Assembly: GCA_934693235.1 (NCBI GenBank) | Contig: CAKUUY010000033.1 | Location: forward strand, 1-10,845 | DNA: 10,845 bases | Direction: 5' to 3' | DNA from: an uncultured Candidatus Melainabacteria bacterium | GTDB taxonomy: Bacteria; Cyanobacteriota; Vampirovibrionia; Gastranaerophilales; Gastranaerophilaceae | In this document: positions 5,422 through 10,845 of the stretch, piece by piece | Position numbering within the stretch: position 1 is the stretch's first letter | How the letters are laid out: each line of letters starts with the position of its first letter | Notes under the pieces: model-generated | Databases searched by the model: none | Seen by the model: the letters and a program-made list of their open reading frames with translations, nothing else | Told to the model about the DNA's origin: nothing | Made by a program: the position numbers and the translations under genes

Positions 5422-5859
5422 ATGACTAAAGTAAACGGAAACGGCGGCGAAAAACAAAACATAGATGCTTTAAAAGCTTATTATGAAGCTATGGGCAACA
5501 AACGTGCTCAAAAAGAAGAAAAAACAGCTGAAACAAAACCGGTTGCAGAATTTAAAACAGAAAAAGTTGAAGCAAGTGCACTTGACGCTACAGCAGCTCA
5601 AATCTGGGGCATTCAACTTTCTAAAGGTGTTGATAAATCTGATGCAGCAACTTCAAAAAGATTAGAACAAGCATTTGCAGGTTCTGCATTTATGGCAGCA
5701 TTAGATGATTTACAAGGATTTGAAGATGATTTCACAACTTTCGCATTAGCTGGTGCAAAAGCTTGTGATACAGAAAAATTGGCAAAATATTTGAACAAAC
5801 CGCTTAGCGAAAGCACAGTTGGTGGAGTTGCTCAAATTGCTGATGTTTTAGTTGCTTAA
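5422..5859 (+). CDS. small protein of unknown function (145 aa), charged linker plus C-terminal domain
   Basis: I do not recognise a family. GGAG (5410-5413) lies eight bases before the ATG and a strong terminator follows, so the gene is probably real and monocistronic. A tentative promoter is TTTACT (5361-5366) with TATATT (5383-5388). The protein has a short N-terminus (residues 1-28), a Lys/Glu/Thr-rich stretch (about 29-52) and a compact Ala/Leu-rich C-terminal part (about 53-145) predicted to be mostly helical. There is no signal peptide or membrane segment, and one cysteine (CDTEK). Residues 92-105 (SAFMAALDDLQGFE) match the C-terminal pattern of the 73-aa protein at 4528. The linker-plus-domain layout also recalls the 128-aa protein at 7667-8053, without clear sequence similarity. 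Confidence 0.78.
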   Translation: MTKVNGNGGEKQNIDALKAYYEAMGNKRAQKEEKTAETKPVAEFKTEKVEASALDATAAQIWGIQLSKGVDKSDAATSKRLEQAFAGSAFMAALDDLQGFEDDFTTFALAGAKACDTEKLAKYLNKPLSESTVGGVAQIADVLVA

Positions 5860-5902
5860 TTGACTACTACTTATAAATTACTACACATTTACTCACGCAT
5901 TT

Positions 5903-5937
5903 AAAGACCGATATTGTCGGTCTTTTTATTTTTTTAG
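5903..5937 (+). terminator. intrinsic terminator of the 145-aa gene
   Basis: AAAGACCGA (5903-5911) pairs perfectly with TCGGTCTTT (5917-5925) around a five-base loop, followed by a T-rich tract to 5937. On the minus strand only AAATGCG follows, so it should not end the convergent DUF2971 transcript efficiently. Confidence 0.9.
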
Positions 5938-5945
5938 GATAAAAA

Positions 5946-6854
5946 TTAATACCTTAATGGAATTTTAGATCTATTTACAGTTTTTCTTTCGTAGCCAAAG
6001 TTTGCAAGCATTCTGCAAGTGCTTGTATAAAAAATGTTTTCATCTAAAGTTGGACCTATATTTATACATCCGACTGTTTTTTTGAGAAATTTATATTCAA
6101 TATAAGGGATAAATAATCCGTTTTTCTCGCAGATTTTAGTTTGTTTGGCAAAATTTGTACCTACATTGTTTATAAAAATAATTCTGTATTCTTTTTCATC
6201 TTTAAAATGTGGATTTTTGAAAAATAAACTAATTATACTCAAAATATCAGTAAGCTCTATTGCAATATCTAACTGTTTGTCTTTATTTTTTACACATTTT
6301 AGTGCTTTTTCATAAAATCTGTTCCATTTTTCAAAAATTAGTTTAAGAACAGTGATTTGTTTTTTCTTTTCGTAAATTATATTTCCATAAACAGAATTAA
6401 AACCGATTTTTTCCATATCAGTTATAAGGTCTTTTTTGCAGAAGCCTATATTATAACCGGTATATTTTTGGCCTTTTGCATAGTTATTCCAAAGTGTAAG
6501 GTTGTCACCATCTGTAGAAAAAGAAATTGTATAATATTCGTGTTTGTAGCCAAAATCATTTGAGCCATTGATTATATTTGTGTATTTTGTGTAAAAATGT
6601 TCTTTAATTTTTGAAAACAGTTGTTGATTTAATTCAGGCATTTCATCAATAAGATTAAAAATCAATTTGTAAGAATATGTTACTTCTTCTTTATCATTAA
6701 GATAAAGAGCATTAGAAAATCTTATTGTACCTGATTCTAAGATATTCAAAAGTTTTTCGGGTTTTGTGTAGTGGTAAAGAATACTATTTGAACCATCGTC
6801 AAGAATTCTTCTAACTTTTGGAATTTTTTCCAATAAACTGTCATAATTAATCAT
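5946..6854 (-). CDS. DUF2971-family protein
   Basis: This 302-residue protein shows the DUF2971 pattern: LYHYTKPEKLLNILESG with FSNALYLND (26-54), a central SFSTDGDNLTLWNNYA (111-126) followed by GYNIGF (133-138), and a late FKDEKEYRII (217-226). The molecular function is not established as far as I know. The N-terminal H-Y-T (28-30), followed much later by an E-K-E-Y-R segment, invites comparison with the H-Y-E layout of ADP-ribosyltransferase folds; this is inference only. No signal peptide or transmembrane segment is seen, so it is probably cytoplasmic. The ATG is preceded by GGAG (6865-6868 on the plus strand), ten bases away, and by TGTTATAAT (6875-6883). It diverges from the exported protein at 6930. 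The family is patchily distributed, so recent acquisition is possible, but base composition resembles the neighbours. Confidence 0.8.
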   Translation of the reverse strand: MINYDSLLEKIPKVRRILDDGSNSILYHYTKPEKLLNILESGTIRFSNALYLNDKEEVTYSYKLIFNLIDEMPELNQQLFSKIKEHFYTKYTNIINGSNDFGYKHEYYTISFSTDGDNLTLWNNYAKGQKYTGYNIGFCKKDLITDMEKIGFNSVYGNIIYEKKKQITVLKLIFEKWNRFYEKALKCVKNKDKQLDIAIELTDILSIISLFFKNPHFKDEKEYRIIFINNVGTNFAKQTKICEKNGLFIPYIEYKFLKKTVGCINIGPTLDENIFYTSTCRMLANFGYERKTVNRSKIPLRY

Positions 6855-6864
6855 AATTTATAAA

Positions 6865-6923
6865 CTCCAATTATATTATAACATATTTTTGAGATTTTTT
6901 CAGGTGTTATAATATTTTTGGAG
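6865..6923. promoter_or_regulatory. mirror-image divergent promoters with Shine-Dalgarno at the predicted +1
   Basis: The minus-strand sequence of 6883-6865 reads TGTTATAATATAATTGGAG and the plus-strand sequence of 6905-6923 reads TGTTATAATATTTTTGGAG: 17 of 19 bases are identical, in inverted orientation, 21 bases apart. Each has an extended -10 and a GGAG that begins seven bases past it, at the predicted transcription start. The minus copy serves the DUF2971 gene and the plus copy the gene at 6930. Back-to-back polymerase binding sites this close should compete or be co-regulated. Confidence 0.65.
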
Positions 6924-6929
6924 ATAAAA

Positions 6930-7658
6930 ATGAAAAGATTTTTAACTATAATATTTTTAATTTATGTTTTAACTCTACCGAGTTTTGCTGAGAAACAACA
7001 GGTTGAAAATGTTGATGATACAAAAGAAGAATTCGGAATGATTTATGAACCTGAAAACACAGCAGAAGAAATTGAGAAATCTTCTTCAGATGTATATCTT
7101 AATTTTTCTGAACAAAAGCAAATCTGTACAAAAAAATCAAAAGTTTTTGGTAATAAAAAATTTGATTTAACGACAAAAGAAGATAAAAATATTTCTCCAC
7201 AAAACGCTTATATGTACGAAAATAATAATCCGTATGCTTCAAAATCTTCGTCTTTTACAAATCAAAAACAACATGGAAATTTTACACTCGGAACAAAATA
7301 TGATGGAACGTATTCGCCTGAAAGTATGACTCAGACAAGTACTTTATTTTCTAAGTACCAAAAAGAAAATTTTTCTTTTAATACATCATACAAAAGTAAC
7401 AGTCTTGCTCCACTTGATCAAAGAGGCAAAGGAACACTATCTTTTTCTCCGGAATATAAGTTGAACAATCGAGTTTCTGTACAAAACATATATTCAACAA
7501 GCTTTCTTGACAAAAACAAAAAGAATGAAATAATGTTTTCTCTAAGACCATTTAAAGACGACAGAATGAATTTAAACGTAGGAGCAAGTCAGATATACTC
7601 TGAAACCTCTGCTCCTACTCGTTCTCAATTAAATTTTTCAACAAAATTCAAATTTTAA
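6930..7658 (+). CDS. exported beta-strand-rich protein, possible outer-membrane protein
   Basis: The 242-residue product starts with a clear signal peptide, MKRFLTIIFLIYVLTLPSFA, with probable signal peptidase I cleavage after Ala20. The next part (about 21-75) is acidic and polar. The C-terminal 120 residues consist of short alternating strands such as GTLSFSPEYKLN, RVSVQNIYSTSF, EIMFSLRPF, MNLNVGASQIY and SQLNFSTKFKF. The chain ends in Phe, as many outer-membrane barrels do. No family is recognised; it is too short for a large porin but could form a small barrel or a surface repeat sheet. The ATG at 6930 follows GGAG by six bases; an in-frame TTG at 6918 is rejected because it precedes that site. 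It ends eight bases before a convergent gene, with no terminator between. Confidence 0.75.
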   Translation: MKRFLTIIFLIYVLTLPSFAEKQQVENVDDTKEEFGMIYEPENTAEEIEKSSSDVYLNFSEQKQICTKKSKVFGNKKFDLTTKEDKNISPQNAYMYENNNPYASKSSSFTNQKQHGNFTLGTKYDGTYSPESMTQTSTLFSKYQKENFSFNTSYKSNSLAPLDQRGKGTLSFSPEYKLNNRVSVQNIYSTSFLDKNKKNEIMFSLRPFKDDRMNLNVGASQIYSETSAPTRSQLNFSTKFKF

Positions 7659-7666
7659 ATTATAGT

Positions 7667-8053
7667 TTATGAATCTTCCGGATGTTTAATCATACCTGCA
7701 GTTGCTGCATACATTGCTGCTGAAATTTCAGCAGTTGAAGAAAATGGGCCGTATGATTTGATAAATTTTGCTACATCAAAAGTATTCATATATCTTGAAA
7801 TCGCTGTTTGAGATTCTTCTGTTAAATTTCCGATAAACAAAATATTTTTCAAATAATTTTGAGCTTTTTCTTCAACATCACTTTCGTCATAGTCAGAAGA
7901 AGAAAATTCTGTAACATCTTTTTCTTCCGTTTTCTTTTTAGAAACACCATATTCTTTGGTTTCTTGCTCTTGCGTTTCTTCTGATTTTTCTTCTTCCTCT
8001 GCTCCTTGAGCTGCTGATGTGTAAGCTTTTGATGATACCCCTGTAATTTCCAT
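7667..8053 (-). CDS. acidic small protein of unknown function (128 aa)
   Basis: I do not recognise a family. The ATG follows AAGGA by seven bases. Residues 1-15 are Ser/Ala-rich, residues 18-65 form a strongly charged Glu/Lys/Ser low-complexity stretch (EEEEKSEETQEQETKE and similar), and residues about 66-128 look folded and mainly helical, with KAQNYLKNILFIGNL and EISAAMYAATAGM. No signal peptide, membrane segment or cysteine is seen. It lies downstream of holB on the same strand with a 108-bp gap, so it may have its own promoter, although I could not identify one with confidence. The layout resembles the 145-aa protein at 5422. Confidence 0.72.
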   Translation of the reverse strand: MEITGVSSKAYTSAAQGAEEEEKSEETQEQETKEYGVSKKKTEEKDVTEFSSSDYDESDVEEKAQNYLKNILFIGNLTEESQTAISRYMNTFDVAKFIKSYGPFSSTAEISAAMYAATAGMIKHPEDS

Positions 8054-8161
8054 ATACCTATCCTTTCTGTAAAGAACTACTTTTACATAAACGTATATCG
8101 GACACTTATACAGAAAACTTTAATTTTGTATTAAGAGATATTAATTAATGTAGTTGTTGGT

Positions 8162-9025
8162 TTACAAAATCATTTTAAAACTCAATGTTTCGATAATTGT
8201 TTGAATATTTATATTAAGTCTGTTTTCTTGTTTGGCTTTTTCGATAGTTTTTAAATCAGAAATCAATTTAACTTTTAATGCTAAATTTTCCATATTAGCA
8301 CGCAAAAGAGATTCAATGTAATTCTGCATTTGTGTAAAAACGGTTTGTGGGTCAATCATTTTGGCTAAGTCTAAAACTTTGTCATTGAAATCTAAAACTT
8401 CATTTCTTTCAAGTTCCAGATACCCATCCATCACATCTTTTACAAGAGAAAAATCTCTGTCTTCGTCCTGCATTGATGGAACGTAAAAACATTGTGCACG
8501 CGAAACAACAGTTGTAATCATATCAGATTTATCTTTTGTTAAGAAAAAGAAAGTTGTATTTGATGGTGGTTCTTCAAAAGTTTTGAGTAAAGCATTTGCA
8601 GCATCAGCCTGAAAATTAAGCTGATTTAATCCTGCAACGTTCCCCTCTTTGTCTTTATCACAAAAGATTAAAACTCTGTGATAGTCAGAAGTTACGAGCA
8701 AATCATTTTTAATCATTCTTGCCTGATCAATAGAAATAACTGTTTTTGAACCATCATCCGACGGTTTGTTATCAACTTTAGAGATTGTTAAAACTGCAGG
8801 ATGGTTGTTTTCTCTAATCCAACGACAATTTAAACATTGACAATCAGATGTGTGGTCGCCAGTACAATTCAACATGCGAGCAATTTCCAGTGCCAAATCA
8901 TACTGTGCCTGAATATCTGAACCATAAAACAATATACAATGCGCAATATTTTTACCGGTTGAATTTATGCCATTGTTAAAATATTTCATTAAAAACGGAT
9001 ATTTTTCTTTAATTTTAGTGTTCAT
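8162..9025 (-). CDS. holB: DNA polymerase III subunit delta' (clamp loader)
   Basis: Delta' is the stator of the clamp loader that opens and loads the beta clamp. This 287-residue protein has the AAA+ fold signature AANALLKTFEEPPSNTTFFFLT (142-163) and a four-cysteine zinc module, C54-x7-C62-x-C64-x2-C67. The P-loop region (ILFYGSDIQAQYDLAL, 31-46) lacks GKT/GKS, so it should not hydrolyse ATP, as is normal for delta'. The arginine-finger motif is SRA (175-177) rather than the usual SRC. The latter two points, together with the nearby delta gene, favour HolB over DnaX. Only a weak AAAGG lies well upstream of the ATG. It follows holA by 104 bases, a gap containing a small palindromic repeat, so the two are probably co-transcribed. 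Confidence 0.9.
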   Translation of the reverse strand: MNTKIKEKYPFLMKYFNNGINSTGKNIAHCILFYGSDIQAQYDLALEIARMLNCTGDHTSDCQCLNCRWIRENNHPAVLTISKVDNKPSDDGSKTVISIDQARMIKNDLLVTSDYHRVLIFCDKDKEGNVAGLNQLNFQADAANALLKTFEEPPSNTTFFFLTKDKSDMITTVVSRAQCFYVPSMQDEDRDFSLVKDVMDGYLELERNEVLDFNDKVLDLAKMIDPQTVFTQMQNYIESLLRANMENLALKVKLISDLKTIEKAKQENRLNINIQTIIETLSFKMIL

Positions 9026-9054
9026 AATTTTTTTTGTACCTTTTATTTTGAAAC

Positions 9055-9087
9055 TGTCATTGCGAGCGATTAGCGTAGCAATCTCAT
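9055..9087 (+). repeat. short CATTGCGA...GCAATCTCAT palindrome, family D fragment
   Basis: TGTCATTGCGAGCG begins this 33-bp imperfect palindrome and GTAGCAATCTCAT ends it. The two halves match the outer and inner arms of the 1837-2024 element with the middle missing. It lies between holA and holB and might fold in their transcript. Confidence 0.75.
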
Positions 9088-9129
9088 TTAATTAAATAAC
9101 ATTACTCATTGAAATGAAAGTTACGAAAC

Positions 9130-10086
9130 CTATCTGAACAGTGCATTTTCAACCTCTTTTTCTACATCAAGTGCGAGTCCGGCTTTAATACGATATTCTG
9201 CCTCTGTTAAATTTTCTTTCAGCTTAACCAAATCTTTCAAATTATTTTTTTTAAGTTTTTGTAAAGTTAATTTTACGACATACTCGTGCATTCCTGTTAT
9301 TCTTGAAAGCTGCATCGGAGAAGAGTTTTGAGCTCTTGCTTTCAAAATAATCCAACGTCTCAACATTGTTTGTAATGTTGATAAAATTTCCAGCGGGTAA
9401 CGAGTATCAAGAAGTTTTCTGTATTCCAAAAGAGCTCTGTCTTTCTCGTTTTCCATTAAAAAATCTGAAAACGCAAACAAATCTTCGTTTGAAATACAAA
9501 TTTCCTTTACCATATCCGCAGTAACAACATCTTTTGGATATGCAAAAAGTTTAAGTTTATCAAGTTCCCCATCAATTTGTCTCAAATTGTTTCCGATTTG
9601 TGAAATTATTGCAGTAAGAGCATTTCGGTCAAGTTTAATTCCTTTTGATTTTCCTTGTTTTGTAATCCAGTTTTCAAGTTCGGCAGTTTTGTATGTAGGA
9701 ATAAGCGGAAATTCTTTTGCGTTGTATTTTTTCAAAATTTTAAAAAGTTTTTTGCGTGCATCAATTTTCTTTCCCTCATGTCTTGGAAGTTGGGCAACAA
9801 AGGCAATATCAAGGTTTTCGTTATTACATTCAAGTGCTTCTTCAATTTCTTTTAGTTCTTTTTCATCATAAGTTTTAGAAAAATAATCGAGGCAATTTAT
9901 AACAACAAGCATTTTTCCAAACATCATAGGTTGAGAACGCAAAATTGAAATTAAATCCGGAAACTTCGGACAATCATAGGTTTTGAAAGACATTTCAAGA
10001 AAGTTTTTGTCAAGTCCTTTCTTTAGTTTTTCAACTTCCTGCTCGATATTATAATCTTCTTCTCCATAGAAAAAATACACTGCCAT
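9130..10086 (-). CDS. holA: DNA polymerase III subunit delta (clamp loader wrench)
   Basis: Delta binds the beta clamp and springs it open. The product from the ATG at 10086 has 318 residues, near the family norm (about 330-345). The N-terminus MAVYFFYGEEDYNIEQEVEK is typical (YxxxGEDxYLxxE pattern, without a P-loop). The mid-region QIGNNLRQIDGELDKLKLF (163-181) is the conserved LGNDLRRLxxELEKL segment. The C-terminal helical collar follows, with YPLEILSTLQTMLRRW around 230-245. The longer in-frame TTG start at 10104 adds six residues but overlaps the -10, so I rejected it. No Shine-Dalgarno precedes the ATG, and transcription is predicted to begin at the ATG. holB follows on the same strand. 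Confidence 0.92.
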   Translation of the reverse strand: MAVYFFYGEEDYNIEQEVEKLKKGLDKNFLEMSFKTYDCPKFPDLISILRSQPMMFGKMLVVINCLDYFSKTYDEKELKEIEEALECNNENLDIAFVAQLPRHEGKKIDARKKLFKILKKYNAKEFPLIPTYKTAELENWITKQGKSKGIKLDRNALTAIISQIGNNLRQIDGELDKLKLFAYPKDVVTADMVKEICISNEDLFAFSDFLMENEKDRALLEYRKLLDTRYPLEILSTLQTMLRRWIILKARAQNSSPMQLSRITGMHEYVVKLTLQKLKKNNLKDLVKLKENLTEAEYRIKAGLALDVEKEVENALFR

Positions 10087-10101
10087 AGTTTGATTGTAAC
10101 A
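10086..10101 (-). promoter_or_regulatory. holA extended -10; transcript probably leaderless
   Basis: On the minus strand TGTTACAAT (10101-10093) is followed by six bases and then ATG, so the predicted +1 falls on the A of the start codon. No ribosome binding site is present. The corresponding -35 position (10121-10116, CTACAA) is poor and lies at the edge of a family A repeat. Confidence 0.55.
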
Positions 10102-10117
10102 CAATTAAGAGATTTTT

Positions 10118-10165
10118 GTAGTTCTCTGTGTCAATATTTGTTAATAGCTCTATGTTGGTGTATAG
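10118..10165 (-). repeat. dispersed repeat, family A, truncated copy facing holA
   Basis: Read on the minus strand it runs CTATACACCAACATAGAG, then AACAAATATTGACACAGAG, then a degraded palindromic end. Its orientation relative to holA is the same as that of the 2144-2204 copy relative to lepA. Confidence 0.8.
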
Positions 10166-10246
10166 TTATTAGGACGTTAAGACGATAAGTTCTTTTAGTT
10201 TAAGAGACTAACAAGTATAGCAGCTATATTAGGAAATTAACTGTAG
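10164..10246 (-). repeat. dispersed repeat, family C, copy 3 (inverted)
   Basis: On the minus strand it reads CTACAGTTAATTTCCTAATA, TAGCTGCTATACTTG, then AAGAACTTATCGTCTTAACG and TCCTAATAAC. It is joined to the family A copy in the same order as at 2053-2204. Confidence 0.88.
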
Positions 10247-10254
10247 TAACTTTT

Positions 10255-10461
10255 CCTCTCTCCGAGGGAGAGAGAGTAGCCGTTTGAACGCAGTGAATCA
10301 CGGATACGAGAGAGGGGTTAAATATCATGTCCTGCGCGGACGGCGGGAACTTTTTGTATAAAAAGTTCCACAAAACCATCCACACGCTTCATTCACTAAT
10401 AACTAGTAAGTTCAACCTAAAAACAGTCAAACTCGCTTACGCTCAAACAATGACTGTTTTT
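10255..10461. repeat. run of three unrelated hairpins
   Basis: Hairpin 1: CTCTCTCC (10256-10263) with GGAGAGAG (10267-10274); CCTCTCT can alternatively pair with AGAGAGG at 10309-10315. Hairpin 2: GGAACTTTTT (10346-10355) with AAAAAGTTCC (10360-10369), a perfect 10-bp stem. Hairpin 3: AAAAACAGTCA (10419-10429) with TGACTGTTTTT (10451-10461), an 11-bp perfect stem with T's on its far side. None follows a gene closely enough to be its obvious terminator. No credible coding sequence is seen between 10102 and 10845. Confidence 0.75.
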
Positions 10462-10491
10462 TGCTATTTGTTTCACTAACAAGTTATTGTT

Positions 10492-10541
10492 CATTTCGCT
10501 ATCGTGGCGTTTTTTAATTTTGTACATGTCATTACGAGGAG
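10492..10541 (+). repeat. left arm of a perfect 50-bp inverted repeat
   Basis: This stretch is identical, base for base, to the reverse complement of 10796-10845. Its last 15 bases are the terminal repeat of the family D element. The two arms enclose 254 bp. The right arm stops at the window end, so the repeat may be longer. Confidence 0.95.
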
Positions 10542-10712
10542 CGGAAAAGTTTGATAAAAATTGTAAAGCTGGAAAGGAGAAACAGCGACGTAGTAATCTC
10601 TTCAAATTAAATTTAATGGGATTGCTACAGCGTATTTTCAAAAAACTTAATAATTCCCTTAAAACTTTTCGCTTCGCAATGACAGTTTCGATTAGCTGCT
10701 TTTGTAATGAAC
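10527..10712 (-). repeat. palindromic MITE-like element, family D, copy 2 (inverted)
   Basis: The core 10527-10684 has the same terminal repeats as 1837-2024 but in opposite orientation, and keeps the inner arms ACAGCGACGTAGTAATCTC (10582-10600) and GGGATTGCTACAGCG (10618-10632). The flank GTTTCGATTAGCTGCTTTTG after the right end is shared too. It lacks the TATAA run. Confidence 0.85.
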
Positions 10713-10736
10713 TTATCGTCTTAGCATCCTAATAAC

Positions 10737-10796
10737 TCTACACCAAAATCTGAAATAAGAATGAATACTGTCACAAAGGGCTACGTGCGTAGCACC
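10737..10796 (+). repeat. dispersed repeat, family A, copy 5
   Basis: A diverged left half (CTCTACACCAAAATCTGA) is followed by a well-kept right half, ACTGTCACAAAGGGCTACG then TGCGTAGCACC. It runs without a gap into the right arm of the 50-bp inverted repeat. Confidence 0.88.
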
Positions 10797-10845
10797 TCCT
10801 CGTAATGACATGTACAAAATTAAAAAACGCCACGATAGCGAAATG
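10796..10845 (-). repeat. right arm of the 50-bp inverted repeat, at the window end
   Basis: It is the exact reverse complement of 10492-10541 and contains a third copy of the family D right end (CTCCTCGTAATGACA, 10796-10810). Confidence 0.95.

Noticed and set aside
5903..5937. Bidirectional terminator for the DUF2971 gene as well
   Set aside because: On the minus strand no T-tract follows the stem.
10417..10732. Overlapping reading frames on both strands (74 and 81 codons)
   Set aside because: Both fall in inverted-repeat and family D sequence and lack ribosome binding sites or coding-like composition.

Overview
The window is AT-rich. It carries conserved bacterial replication and translation genes among lineage-specific small proteins and repeat-filled intergenic stretches. 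One gene product has a signal peptide and a beta-strand C-terminus ending in Phe, which suggests a cell with an outer membrane. Clustered TTTTCTACA sites beside dnaN, one base from the TTTTCCACA DnaA box I recall for cyanobacteria, suggest a non-photosynthetic cyanobacterial relative (Melainabacteria/Vampirovibrionia, perhaps gut Gastranaerophilales). That placement is inference (about 0.5). Both window ends lie inside repeats, so this may be a whole metagenomic contig broken at repeats.

Layout. 1-162: 60-bp tandem repeats. 205-470: a strong candidate chromosome origin with six exact and three near-exact variant DnaA boxes, a trinucleotide run and 40 consecutive A/T bases. 571-1692: dnaN (beta clamp). 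1701-2204: mosaic of palindromic repeats. 2252-4054: lepA (EF4), apparently leaderless, overlapping at its 3' end a convergent gene for a stand-alone LuxR-type DNA-binding protein. 4528-4749: small unknown protein with its own terminator. 4804-4950: promoter plus terminator around a likely small RNA. 5095-5310: palindromic repeats. 5422-5859: second small unknown protein. 5946-6854 (minus): DUF2971-family protein, divergent from 6930-7658, an exported beta-rich protein; the two share a mirror-image promoter region. 7667-8053 (minus): acidic unknown protein. 8162-9025 and 9130-10086 (both minus): holB and holA, the clamp-loader delta' and delta subunits. 10118-10845: gene-free repeat mosaic ending in a perfect 50-bp inverted repeat.

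Together the window holds the beta clamp, two clamp-loader subunits and a candidate origin, so it is a replication neighbourhood. A recurring extended -10 (TGTTATAAT or TGTTACAAT) precedes dnaN, holA and the divergent pair. Three dispersed repeat families recur in defined orientations, often upstream of genes.
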